NCBI GenBank assembly: GCA_964567585.1
Contig: CAZMND010000001.1
Span: forward strand, 13,228 to 77,227
Direction: 5' to 3'
DNA: 64,000 nucleotides
DNA from: CALZKI01 sp964567585
GTDB lineage: Bacteria > Bacillota > Clostridia > Lachnospirales > Lachnospiraceae
This document shows, piece by piece, positions 1-7,857 of the stretch. The number at the start of each line of letters is the position of its first letter. The first letter of the stretch is position 1. Both the position numbers and the translations under genes were made by a program. The notes below the pieces were generated by a model. It made no database searches. It was given only the letters and a program-made list of their open reading frames with translations, and was not told where the DNA came from.

Positions 1-434
1 AATTCCATTATGTAATATGCGGTCTGATTTTCCTGAAAAAGGCTATAAATCTGCAAAATATGGGGATTTTTCTGATAATGATAAATCATTCTTGCTTCTT
101 CCAAAAAACGTTGCATACTATCGGAAAAATCTTTCTTATCAGATACAATCTGCATCTGTGTCTTACCCACATCCCGTCGTACCATTCCCGTGGGCATAAA
201 TTCCTTAATGGCAATTCTTCTGTTTTCGATTAAGTCATAGCCCAAATAGGTAATTCCGAAGCCTCCCGCGCCAAGCATCCTTCCTATCAGATATCTGCCA
301 TTTAAGATGCATCTTAAAGGAAGCGCTGTAGGTAATTCCTGAACTGTCATTTGGGGACTGTTACACGCCGTACAACGGCCATCCTTTACATAACCGTTCA
401 TACATTTCATACAGAGATGTTCTGCATCTACCAT
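1..434 (-). CDS. Ser/Thr protein kinase, N-terminal part (runs off window)
   Basis: Reading leftward from ATG at 434 gives about 144 codons with no stop before the window edge. The protein begins with a zinc ribbon (C8-x2-C11, C21-x2-C24), then a kinase N-lobe: glycine loop GAGGFGITY and the lysine in AIKEF. A ribosome site (GAGGTG) lies just before the ATG, 11 bp after the PP2C stop, so it is the last visible gene of the 4651-to-1 operon. The same zinc-ribbon-plus-kinase layout occurs in the kinases at 23526 and 26439. It likely phosphorylates Thr/Ser on the neighbouring FHA proteins (inference). The catalytic loop and any sensor domain lie outside the window. Confidence 0.88.
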   Translation of the reverse strand, partial: MVDAEHLCMKCMNGYVKDGRCTACNSPQMTVQELPTALPLRCILNGRYLIGRMLGAGGFGITYLGYDLIENRRIAIKEFMPTGMVRRDVGKTQMQIVSDKKDFSDSMQRFLEEARMIYHYQKNPHILQIYSLFQENQTAYYIME

Positions 435-445
435 AGGTCACCTCA

Positions 446-1438
446 TTATCTGCACTCTATTACCACTGCAGTATAGTTATCCTGATTATTTTTTCCTACC
501 GCCTGAATCCAGTCATTCATTCTGCGGATACTTTCTTCCACCGGATATTGCATAACACTTGCAATCTGGTTTTCTTTCATGGTTCCAAAAACACCGTCTG
601 TTGCAAAAATCAGTCTGTCACCCTTCTTAAGTTCAACCGGTGCGGAGTTTTTATCAATTTTTTCCAGTTGTCCCATACCGATATAGCTTGTCAATGCAGT
701 TCTCTGCGGATTTTTTATAGCTTCTTCCATACTGATTTCTCCGTTTACAACCTTCAAATCCAATTCCTCTCTATAGGTATGTTCTCTGTTTAATTGCATC
801 AGATTTCCGCCGCGATACAGATAAATGTGACTGTCCCCAACAGAAAGCCAATATAATTTTTTATCCTTGATAATTCCCGTTACAAGTGTGGAACCACAAC
901 GTTCGGTTTTGTTCTTTAAAAAAGTATTTACTTCCTTATTGGCATTTTTCAGCATATCAAGTAACGTATCTCCCGGAAAATCCGCCAAAGGCTTTTCATA
1001 AAAATACTTTAACAAAGACAACGTCACCATAGAACTGATTTTATCACCGTCTGAAAGGCCTCCCATACCATCTGCTACGATGGCAATGATTCCTTTTTCC
1101 CTGCAAAGATTCTCATCCTTTTCATCCGAAACCGCAAAGGAATCCTGCTGTGAGGAACGTTTGCCAACATTGTGAAGTTTTCCGATTATGAACTCGCTGT
1201 TATCTGCCAATATTTCTTCTTGCACATTAAGGCCCACTATTTGTTCTGTTTTGGATACCTGCTTCTTCTTTTCCTTATTTTTTCTTGTCACAATAAGTAC
1301 TCCTAAAATCACTACAAGCACTACAAGCACGGCAATAGAAATACAAAGAATCATTTCATCGGATTCTAATAACACCTTTTGGGTATCCCCTTCACCGGCT
1401 GTAGCTAACAATACCTCTATTGCTCTTCTTCTGACCAT
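446..1438 (-). CDS. Membrane-anchored PP2C-family Ser/Thr phosphatase
   Basis: Metal-dependent phosphatase that would remove phosphate from Ser/Thr residues and oppose the kinase next to it. One transmembrane segment (about residues 29-50) precedes a basic stretch and a full PP2C domain (about 80-330). Visible motifs are SQQDSF, VADGMGG, the WLSVGDSHIY strand, ATDGVFG and the closing DNYTAVV; the metal-binding aspartates are present, so it should be active. The start at 1438 has GGAGG seven bases upstream and overlaps the preceding FHA gene by 22 bp, which suggests coupled translation. Sister phosphatases at 28369 and 32188 lack the membrane anchor. Confidence 0.92.
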   Translation of the reverse strand: MVRRRAIEVLLATAGEGDTQKVLLESDEMILCISIAVLVVLVVILGVLIVTRKNKEKKKQVSKTEQIVGLNVQEEILADNSEFIIGKLHNVGKRSSQQDSFAVSDEKDENLCREKGIIAIVADGMGGLSDGDKISSMVTLSLLKYFYEKPLADFPGDTLLDMLKNANKEVNTFLKNKTERCGSTLVTGIIKDKKLYWLSVGDSHIYLYRGGNLMQLNREHTYREELDLKVVNGEISMEEAIKNPQRTALTSYIGMGQLEKIDKNSAPVELKKGDRLIFATDGVFGTMKENQIASVMQYPVEESIRRMNDWIQAVGKNNQDNYTAVVIECR

Positions 1439-2070
1439 GTGAAGTCCTCCGTACAGAAAGGCACGAATACAAGTTCCGTTTTACCAATAATAATATGGTC
1501 ATGTGAATTAAGCTGTGTTGTCTGGAACAAAGCCTTGCCGTTGTAACGCACAATACTTCTTCCATCCCCCGGTGAAAAATAATAAACCTTATCTACCATA
1601 TCGTAGCTGATAATCGCATGATTTTCTCTTGAAATCGTCTCGTCTCCGCGAATACAGATATCCATTCTTTCACTTCTTCCGATAAAGTTGTTGTCTGCAT
1701 GAATTCTGTAATCTCTGCCTTTTTCTTCACCGTTAATACAAACAAGCCATCCAACTACCGGGTCAATTCCAATTTTATCTTTAATGATTGCAACTGTTCT
1801 TCCGTCATCATCCGGCTCTACGCTGCCACTATTATAATCAAGCGGTAATGTTGCTCCGATAGAATCCGGCATTCCACTACCTAAAGGCATAGTTGCATTA
1901 CTGCCGGAATCCATTGCTCCAAGCGGCAATGTCTTTCCACCATCCATATCGCCCATCATACCGCCTGAAAGTGGCATAGTCGCACCACCTGTAACCATTC
2001 CGCAATAAGGGCAATTCATATTTACCGATGCATCATAATAATGTCCGTTTTCGCATTTTCTCATTTCCAT
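1417..2070 (-). CDS. Zinc-ribbon FHA-domain protein with Thr-Met/Leu-Pro-Leu repeats
   Basis: Cytoplasmic adaptor expected to bind phosphothreonine peptides. The N-terminus has a zinc-binding pattern (C-x2-GHYYD then CPYC). Residues about 30-80 are low complexity with four similar blocks: ATMPL, KTLPL, ATMPL, ATLPL. A DDDGRTVAII segment follows, then an FHA domain (about 115-205) with FIGR and SRENH; the usual NGT turn is weak. The close relative at 22883 shares zinc ribbon, the D-rich T-V segment and FHA but lacks the repeats. The repeated threonines are plausible targets of the linked kinases, which would allow intramolecular or partner binding (inference). Confidence 0.85.
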   Translation of the reverse strand: MEMRKCENGHYYDASVNMNCPYCGMVTGGATMPLSGGMMGDMDGGKTLPLGAMDSGSNATMPLGSGMPDSIGATLPLDYNSGSVEPDDDGRTVAIIKDKIGIDPVVGWLVCINGEEKGRDYRIHADNNFIGRSERMDICIRGDETISRENHAIISYDMVDKVYYFSPGDGRSIVRYNGKALFQTTQLNSHDHIIIGKTELVFVPFCTEDFTWSEEEQ

Positions 2071-2090
2071 AGTTTTATTCCTCCGTCATC

Positions 2091-3473
2091 CTACATTTTG
2101 ATTTCAAATTTATTTTCTCTTGAAGCAAGGTAAAATACCGTGCCATTTTTCACATCATAGGGAACATTTGGTTCCAGTTTCCGGCCATCCGCCAGATATG
2201 TACCATAGGTAGAACCTCTGTCCACAATCACAATCTTTCCGCCGCTTGACATAATCTCACAGTGACGACCACTGATGCCTCTGGTGTTCTGGGGATACAT
2301 TGCCCCGGCTGAAGCATCCCTTCCAATGAGCAGTCCTCCCTTTTGATTTAACTCAAAACTTCTGCCCATTAACGCACCACGGACACAATTTACAACTACA
2401 CGCCTTGACATTGTTCCTACCGGCATAGTAGCTCCTCCTGCAAATGCCACGTTTCCTGCTGGCATTTGTAAAGCTTCATAGGCGGCTCTCTCTGCCGCTG
2501 CCTTGTCGCTGACTTTGATTACCTGAATAAGACCCTTTCGTAACCATTTAAAGATTATAATCCAAGCAATAACAATTAAAATTATCATTTTAGCATTTTC
2601 CACCATATCACTGTTACTGCCCATATAGGCTCCTATTGATGTATTCCAGACAAAATGCAATACTAACGGAATAATCCAGTAAACTATTACGTCTTTGTTA
2701 GCTATGTGCGATATTTTTAGCGGTTCATCTTTCTTTGCATAAGCAAGTGCCGCTCCATACATTGCAGACCACACCGAATGTCCTCCCAATGAAGACCACC
2801 CTCTTCCAAAATTAATATCGTGCATTGCATCAATCCCATAATCTAATAATTCACTAAATGCATATCCCATAGATTCTTCAGCGGCAAATCCCACACCAAC
2901 TGCACAACCGATTAATAAGCCGTTTAAAATGTATTTACAATTTGTTTTCTTTATAATTAAATAAACAATGATAAATTTCGCTATTTCTTCCGGTAACGGA
3001 CCAGCAATATTAGCAGGAGCACTCTCTGTTATGTTAAATATATTACGCACTACAAATGTAATTACTGTGCTAATGACTCCTGAATATAAACCGTATTTTA
3101 GCAGATCCAATATGGATATATTTTTAGGTACATTCATTTCCCATAAAAATATTAATATAGTCATTGGTCCAATACAGGCTGGTACGGTCACTAGCAATGC
3201 TAAAAAAGTAGGTGCCAAAGGATACCAAATACATACCAGTCTCAACAGAAGGACAAATATCAGCACACATACTCCAAACCTAAAAAACATATACGGTCTT
3301 TGCCATTCCTTCAGCATTCTTGCCTCACTTGGCATAAATTCCTTACAACCTGATACCAAAATTTTTTCCTTCTGCTCATCTGTGTGATTCTTGAACATTT
3401 CAGAAAAGATTTCTCTCCACTTAAAGTTCGTCTTCAAATCAGCAGTCTGTCTGAAAAACTCTGTATTTCCCAT
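2091..3473 (-). CDS. PrsW-like intramembrane protease fused to an FHA domain
   Basis: The N-terminal two thirds are a multi-span membrane protein with PrsW-family signatures: PLPEEIAKF (paired glutamates), FAAEES, the GGHSVWSAMYG segment and LHFVWN. PrsW proteins cleave membrane substrates such as the anti-sigma factor RsiW in Bacillus. The C-terminus (about 360-460) is an FHA domain with LLIGRD, GISGRHC and GSTYGTYL. The region between contains ATMPVGTM, like the repeats of the downstream FHA protein. Fusion to FHA suggests proteolysis is steered by phosphorylated partners made by the linked kinase (inference). Gaps of 17-20 bp to both neighbours indicate one operon. Confidence 0.82.
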   Translation of the reverse strand: MGNTEFFRQTADLKTNFKWREIFSEMFKNHTDEQKEKILVSGCKEFMPSEARMLKEWQRPYMFFRFGVCVLIFVLLLRLVCIWYPLAPTFLALLVTVPACIGPMTILIFLWEMNVPKNISILDLLKYGLYSGVISTVITFVVRNIFNITESAPANIAGPLPEEIAKFIIVYLIIKKTNCKYILNGLLIGCAVGVGFAAEESMGYAFSELLDYGIDAMHDINFGRGWSSLGGHSVWSAMYGAALAYAKKDEPLKISHIANKDVIVYWIIPLVLHFVWNTSIGAYMGSNSDMVENAKMIILIVIAWIIIFKWLRKGLIQVIKVSDKAAAERAAYEALQMPAGNVAFAGGATMPVGTMSRRVVVNCVRGALMGRSFELNQKGGLLIGRDASAGAMYPQNTRGISGRHCEIMSSGGKIVIVDRGSTYGTYLADGRKLEPNVPYDVKNGTVFYLASRENKFEIKM

Positions 3474-3490
3474 AAGCTATCCTCCATAAT

Positions 3491-4651
3491 TTACTGAATC
3501 CTGTAACTGTACTTTCTGTCTGCCAAATAAAAGCCCTGTCCCGGCATAAGCTGCTGTGGAACATGCGGTGTTAATTTCGTTCCGTTATCTAAAAACGTTC
3601 CATAGGTTGAACCCAAATCCGTCACTTCAATTTTTCCGTTAATTTTACTTACCTGACAATGTAAACTGCTGATTCCCTGGGCAGTACTTGGGAACATCAT
3701 ATTACATCTGTTTTTATCCCTTCCGAAAACAATTGGCTCATTAATCGGAATCACCAAACCTGCATGTTCACCGCCTACACCCACGAGACTGTTCTCTGTA
3801 CTCTCTGACTGTGATATACCTGTGCCCGCATTATCTTTTTCCTTCTTCTTACGCAGATAAAAGAAAACACCTACTCCGGCTCCTATAACCGCCACAATGA
3901 CAATCCATGGTATTCCGCCGCCTGAAGTGCTTCCGCCGGTACCGCCTGAACTACCATTTCCATCTGAACTGTCCGTTCCACTACCTGTTTCGGAGCCACT
4001 TCCGCTTCCGGATATCTGACCACCGGTCAAGCCTGCATAGACTGCATCCATTGTGACAAAATACTTACTATTGAGAGTAACACCAACTACTTTTTTATTT
4101 TCATTATTAAATACCGGTGAACCAAATGCTGCATTTTCTATTTCTTCTGAAAATTGTCCCCACTCGCCATCCGTTTGGGCACAAAAATTTCCAATCCCCT
4201 GATACTCTCCTGCATTGTCATCATATGCTACCTGTAACAATATGGTATCTGCGGCTACATTTTCTATACTGTCCATCTCAAACCCCATTGTAATCCCGGT
4301 ATCACCTGATAATTGATACACGCAATATCCCAAAATTTCATCTGCAATATATGGGGTAATATATTCCATATATTCCGATCCGCCTACTATGTAACTTGCA
4401 ACATAAGCAGCATAATTTGTAGGCACATATGCACTAACTAAATAAATACCCTGATTATCCAAAATAACCGGTACACTGCTTGATACTCCTACCAAATTTT
4501 CTTCCGCATCAAATACATATATAAATGGAAACATTTCCGCAAAAAGTTCTGCATCACTTGATGCATAACTCTTACTTGAATAACTGATAATCAAACACAT
4601 TGCTATCAGAAATGAAAGAAAACAATTTATCCTTTTCCAATTTTTCCCCAT
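3491..4651 (-). CDS. Signal peptide, trypsin-fold-like ectodomain, TM helix and cytoplasmic FHA
   Basis: First gene of the left operon. It has a signal peptide (about 1-31), an extracellular domain (32-210), a Gly/Ser-rich linker (about 212-245), one membrane helix (about 246-266) and an FHA domain (about 300-386). The ectodomain ends with AAFGSPVFNNENKKVVGV, which resembles the active-serine region of trypsin-like proteases, but the position of the nucleophile serine reads Phe; it is probably a non-catalytic sensor. In the FHA, GISSLHC lacks the usual phosphothreonine-binding Arg of the S-R-x-H motif, while GSTYGTFL is kept. The topology would link the outside to phospho-signalling inside (inference). 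Confidence 0.78.
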   Translation of the reverse strand: MGKNWKRINCFLSFLIAMCLIISYSSKSYASSDAELFAEMFPFIYVFDAEENLVGVSSSVPVILDNQGIYLVSAYVPTNYAAYVASYIVGGSEYMEYITPYIADEILGYCVYQLSGDTGITMGFEMDSIENVAADTILLQVAYDDNAGEYQGIGNFCAQTDGEWGQFSEEIENAAFGSPVFNNENKKVVGVTLNSKYFVTMDAVYAGLTGGQISGSGSGSETGSGTDSSDGNGSSGGTGGSTSGGGIPWIVIVAVIGAGVGVFFYLRKKKEKDNAGTGISQSESTENSLVGVGGEHAGLVIPINEPIVFGRDKNRCNMMFPSTAQGISSLHCQVSKINGKIEVTDLGSTYGTFLDNGTKLTPHVPQQLMPGQGFYLADRKYSYRIQ

Positions 4652-4716
4652 AAATCAACCTCCCGATTTTTAAAAATATTTTCTTTCTATTTTACTCTAT
4701 TCAACCCTTGATTTGT

Positions 4717-4731
4717 TCCGCAGTTTGCGGA
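4717..4731. promoter_or_regulatory. Palindrome in the divergent promoter region, candidate operator
   Basis: TCCGCA-GTT-TGCGGA is a 6-bp perfect inverted repeat with a 3-bp centre. It lies between the start of the FHA operon (4651, minus) and the XRE regulator (4827, plus). Such a place fits an operator of the regulator, but binding is not shown by the sequence. Confidence 0.4.
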
Positions 4732-4826
4732 CTTTTATGCTTTTAGACAAAAAATACTTCTTTCTGTTGATTTTTGATTTTTTTCGATATATGCTGATAT
4801 TATATTTTCAAAAAAGGAGTACTTTT

Positions 4827-5279
4827 ATGCCGAAAAATCCAACCGTTTCTACAGGAGAACACCAACTTCCTACCACACTGAAATTACTGAAATTACTGGA
4901 ATCTTCTCCCAATGAATTCAGAGAAGTACATCTGACGCAGGTAAAGGATATTTCCTTTCACGAATACTTAAAAAAGCTGATGGACAAAAAGAAAGTTTCT
5001 ACACCGGAATTAATTTCCCGTGCCTGTATCAGCAAAACCTATGCTTATCAATTCATTAACGGTGAACGTCTTCCCGGACGTGATATTGTAATTCGTATGG
5101 CTTTTGCTTTAAAGCTAAATATAGATGATACTCAAAGACTTTTGACACTTGACGGTAAAGGAGTGTTATATCCTAAAATCCGTAGAGATGCCGGTATTCT
5201 GCTTTGCTTAAGAAAAAAAATGACTTTAGATGAGACAAATTCATTTTTAGAAGACTTGGGCGAGGTGCCATTACTTTAA
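4827..5279 (+). CDS. XRE-family helix-turn-helix protein
   Basis: Predicted cytoplasmic DNA-binding protein of 150 residues. I chose ATG 4827 because AAGGAG lies 7 bases upstream; a longer in-frame reading from 4713 would begin with a hydrophobic stretch and has no ribosome site. The central part, from FHEYLKKLMDKKKVSTPELISR through SKTYAYQFINGERLP, reads as a Cro/C1-type HTH with a KLNIDDTQRLL tail; the N-terminus holds a Thr-rich T-G-E-H-Q-L-P-T-T segment. It is divergent from the FHA/kinase operon and is a reasonable candidate for its regulator, or a phosphorylation target (inference). Confidence 0.75.
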   Translation: MPKNPTVSTGEHQLPTTLKLLKLLESSPNEFREVHLTQVKDISFHEYLKKLMDKKKVSTPELISRACISKTYAYQFINGERLPGRDIVIRMAFALKLNIDDTQRLLTLDGKGVLYPKIRRDAGILLCLRKKMTLDETNSFLEDLGEVPLL

Positions 5280-5287
5280 AATCATAA

Positions 5288-5319
5288 AAAGGATGTAGCA
5301 AAAAAATGCCACATCCTTT
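5288..5319. terminator. Hairpin between convergent genes
   Basis: AAAGGATGT-A-GC pairs with GC-C-ACATCCTTT around an A-rich 8-nt loop. It sits between the XRE gene (plus) and the lactonase gene (minus) and probably ends both transcripts. Confidence 0.75.
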
Positions 5320-5351
5320 ACTGATTTAATCATTATTCATTTAATTAGTAT

Positions 5352-6407
5352 TTATGACAGCTTATGGAAAATAATACAGTTCGGTCTGTCAACCTTCATC
5401 TCTTTTCCATTCATAATAATGAGTCCTTTTTCTAAATCGGTTGTAAAAAACGTCATTGTGTTAGACTCATGGTTCAAAGAAACAAGGTGCTTATTGTCCG
5501 GGAAAAGAGCCACATCCTTCGGATAATCGCCACTGATTGGAAGACATAATAACTTCGCAAGTTTTCCCGTTTCTTCATCGATTTTATATACAATCACACT
5601 GTTATCACCCACATTGGAACTGAGTAAATACTGATAATCTGCTGACAAGTTAAGTGCACTTGCCGCCGTTCCCGATGCATGATAAGAATTCAGTGTCGAA
5701 ATCGTCTGTACCTTTTCAAAATACGGGTTGTCCTTCTCCTCCCAATAAGCATACACATCCACATAATTCTTCATTTCATGCACAATATATAAGGATTTTC
5801 CATCCTTTGAAAACTTAAGATGTCTTGGACCGGAATCAATTTCGCTACGGATAACATCCTCTTTTTTGAGTTTTCCGGTTTTATGGTCAAGTCTATACAC
5901 ATCCGTATGGTCCGTGCCAAGGTCTGCCGCGCATAAATACTTATTATCTCTTGTCATTTTAACACAGTTTACGTGTGGTCTGAAGTTTCTTTCCGCCAAA
6001 GAACCAAGACCTTTATTGTAAATTTCATCTGTAATTTCACCAATCTGACCATCCTCCAAAAGACGAAGCACAGTCACTTTACCATCGTGATATCCGGCTA
6101 CAAACAAAAACTTGTCCTCATAGTCCGTAGACAAATAACAGCCTCTCATACCGTTTACGCCATGGGCATTCATAAACTTCAAATCCCCTTCCGGCATAAT
6201 TTCATAGCTTTCCACGCCCATATCTGTAATAGAATACAAATATTTTGAGTTGTGTGAAATGGTTATATACGATGAATTGGTAATCTCTACCTGCGTTTTT
6301 TCAATAAATCTACCCTTTTCCATATCCACATCGTAGATTTTAATACCAAATGGATTTCCCATTGTATATGTGGAAACATATGCAACATATTTTTCTTTAT
6401 TTGCCAT
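5352..6407 (-). CDS. Lactonase family beta-propeller protein (6-phosphogluconolactonase-like)
   Basis: A 351-residue seven-bladed propeller of the lactonase family that includes E. coli Pgl. Family marks include the AYVSTYT start, the GPRHLKFSKDGKSLYIVHE blade, and YPKDVALFPDNKHLVSLNHESNTMTFF near the end. No signal peptide is seen, so it should be cytoplasmic. The usual role is hydrolysis of 6-phosphogluconolactone in the oxidative pentose phosphate path, though substrates of many Firmicute members are untested. Start at 6407 is supported by GGAGG seven bases before. It is monocistronic between a terminator and a divergent promoter region. Confidence 0.82.
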   Translation of the reverse strand: MANKEKYVAYVSTYTMGNPFGIKIYDVDMEKGRFIEKTQVEITNSSYITISHNSKYLYSITDMGVESYEIMPEGDLKFMNAHGVNGMRGCYLSTDYEDKFLFVAGYHDGKVTVLRLLEDGQIGEITDEIYNKGLGSLAERNFRPHVNCVKMTRDNKYLCAADLGTDHTDVYRLDHKTGKLKKEDVIRSEIDSGPRHLKFSKDGKSLYIVHEMKNYVDVYAYWEEKDNPYFEKVQTISTLNSYHASGTAASALNLSADYQYLLSSNVGDNSVIVYKIDEETGKLAKLLCLPISGDYPKDVALFPDNKHLVSLNHESNTMTFFTTDLEKGLIIMNGKEMKVDRPNCIIFHKLS

Positions 6408-6447
6408 GATAATTCCTCCAGCACTTATATTGTTCTCATTTTACCAC

Positions 6448-6480
6448 ATCAGAAAAAATTGTTAAACCATTTTTTCTGAT
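6448..6480. repeat. 11-bp inverted repeat in divergent intergenic region
   Basis: ATCAGAAAAAA (6448-6458) and TTTTTTCTGAT (6470-6480) are perfect inverted copies, 11 nt apart. The right arm touches the -35 element of the plus-strand promoter, and the repeat lies in the probable 5' leader of the lactonase gene. It may be an operator or a leader hairpin. Confidence 0.4.
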
Positions 6481-6508
6481 TGATATTGCAAAATTCCTAT
6501 TATATAGT
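6480..6508 (+). promoter_or_regulatory. Candidate sigma-A promoter for the pseudouridine synthase
   Basis: TTGATA (6480-6485), 17-bp spacer, TATAGT (6503-6508), about 40 bp before the ATG at 6548. Confidence 0.6.
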
Positions 6509-6547
6509 ATAAGTATATATTTTAGTTTAACAAGGAAACTTTGCTTT

Positions 6548-7435
6548 ATGACAAGAACACTGGAATATCGCATAACCAAACAATATGAAAACGTACCCAT
6601 AGGCTCTTTTCTTAAGTCTATGGGTTTTTCCCGTCAGTGTGTAATTGCCCTCAAAAAACAGGAAAAAGGTATTTTACTAAACGGTATCTGGGCATATGTA
6701 AACACAAAGCTTTGTCTCGGTGATACCTTGACCCTTACCCTTTCAGAAGAAGCATCTTCCGAAAAAATACCGTCCGTTAATCTTCCGCTGAACATTCTCT
6801 ACGAGGATGAAGATATTCTGGTATTAAATAAACCGGCAGATATGCCAATTCATCCTTCTTTAAACAACTACGAAAACACCTTGGCAAATGCGGTTGCATA
6901 CTACTATGACAGCCAAAACATTCCCTTTGTTTTTCGTTGTATCAACCGCCTCGACAGAGACACCACAGGTGTTACTATGCTGGCTAAAAATCCATTCAGC
7001 GCAGGTATTTTGTCAGAAATGGTCAGAAACCGAAAAATCCATAGGGAATACCTTGCAATCGCCGACGGTATTTTTGATATCAAAGAAGGTATTGTGGATG
7101 CTCCAATCGGCAGAAAAGAAGGCTCTACTATTGAGCGTGAAGTGAATTTTGAAACGGGCGAACATGCGGTTACACACTACTCTGTTTTAAAAGAAAACAC
7201 AAACTTAAATTGCAGTCTTCTAAAACTTTGGCTGGAAACAGGACGTACCCACCAAATCAGAGTACACATGAAATATTTGGGTCACCCTTTACTTGGGGAC
7301 TTTTTATACAATCCCGATATGACTCATATAAAAAGGCAGGCATTGCACTCCTATTCGCTTACTTTTAACCACCCGATAACAAAAGAACCGATGCAGTTTG
7401 TTGCACCGGTTCCATCGGATATGAATTTTTGTTAA
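6548..7435 (+). CDS. RluA-family RNA pseudouridine synthase
   Basis: Isomerises uridine to pseudouridine in rRNA or tRNA. An N-terminal S4-like part (about 1-80) precedes the catalytic domain with the signature INRLDRDTTG, whose Asp is the nucleophile, and the distal LETGRTHQIRVHMKYLGHPLLGD block. Length (295 residues) is normal for RluD/YlyB-type enzymes; the exact target site cannot be read from sequence. ATG 6548 follows an AAGGAAAC ribosome site. The stop codon overlaps that of convergent pyrI in a TTAA palindrome. Confidence 0.9.
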   Translation: MTRTLEYRITKQYENVPIGSFLKSMGFSRQCVIALKKQEKGILLNGIWAYVNTKLCLGDTLTLTLSEEASSEKIPSVNLPLNILYEDEDILVLNKPADMPIHPSLNNYENTLANAVAYYYDSQNIPFVFRCINRLDRDTTGVTMLAKNPFSAGILSEMVRNRKIHREYLAIADGIFDIKEGIVDAPIGRKEGSTIEREVNFETGEHAVTHYSVLKENTNLNCSLLKLWLETGRTHQIRVHMKYLGHPLLGDFLYNPDMTHIKRQALHSYSLTFNHPITKEPMQFVAPVPSDMNFC

Positions 7436-7857
7436 TATTTATATTCTGAACGGCTTTCACAGTATAAACATCTGTATACGATGTTTTCACGGTCAGTCAG
7501 TTTAAAGATGTGTGGCAATTCCTGCTCAATCGTTGTAATACATCTTGGATTTTTACAATGAATTACGTTTGTAATTCTGTCAGGAAGTTCCACATGTTTT
7601 TTCTCGAATAATTTACCATCTTTAATCACGTCAATAGTAATAAACGGGTCAATATAGCCCAAAGTATCTAAATCAATTTCAATATCGGAATCAATTTTAA
7701 TGATATCTTTTTTACCCATTTTTTTACTGTTTACATTTTTAATAATAGCTACAGAACTGTCTACCTTATCCAGGTTTAATAAATGATAAATTTCCAGGCT
7801 TTTTCCGGCCTTGATGTGGTCAATTACAATACCGTTTTTAATGGAATCTATGTTCAT
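7432..7857 (-). CDS. pyrI: Aspartate carbamoyltransferase regulatory subunit
   Basis: The regulatory chain of aspartate transcarbamoylase, which binds nucleotide effectors and holds the catalytic trimers together. The N-terminal allosteric domain (GIVIDHIKAGKSLEIYHLL) is followed by a zinc domain with C-x4-C (CKNPRC) and C-x2-C (CLYC). At 141 residues it is slightly shorter than the E. coli chain. It directly abuts pyrB and is the last gene of the pyr operon. Its presence, as in other Clostridia, predicts allosteric control of the enzyme, unlike the unregulated Bacillus form. Confidence 0.95.
   Translation of the reverse strand: MNIDSIKNGIVIDHIKAGKSLEIYHLLNLDKVDSSVAIIKNVNSKKMGKKDIIKIDSDIEIDLDTLGYIDPFITIDVIKDGKLFEKKHVELPDRITNVIHCKNPRCITTIEQELPHIFKLTDRENIVYRCLYCESRSEYKY

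Noticed and set aside
4713..4826. N-terminal extension of the XRE regulator from ATG 4713
   Set aside because: It lacks a ribosome site and overlaps the operator-like palindrome; ATG 4827 has AAGGAG at good spacing.
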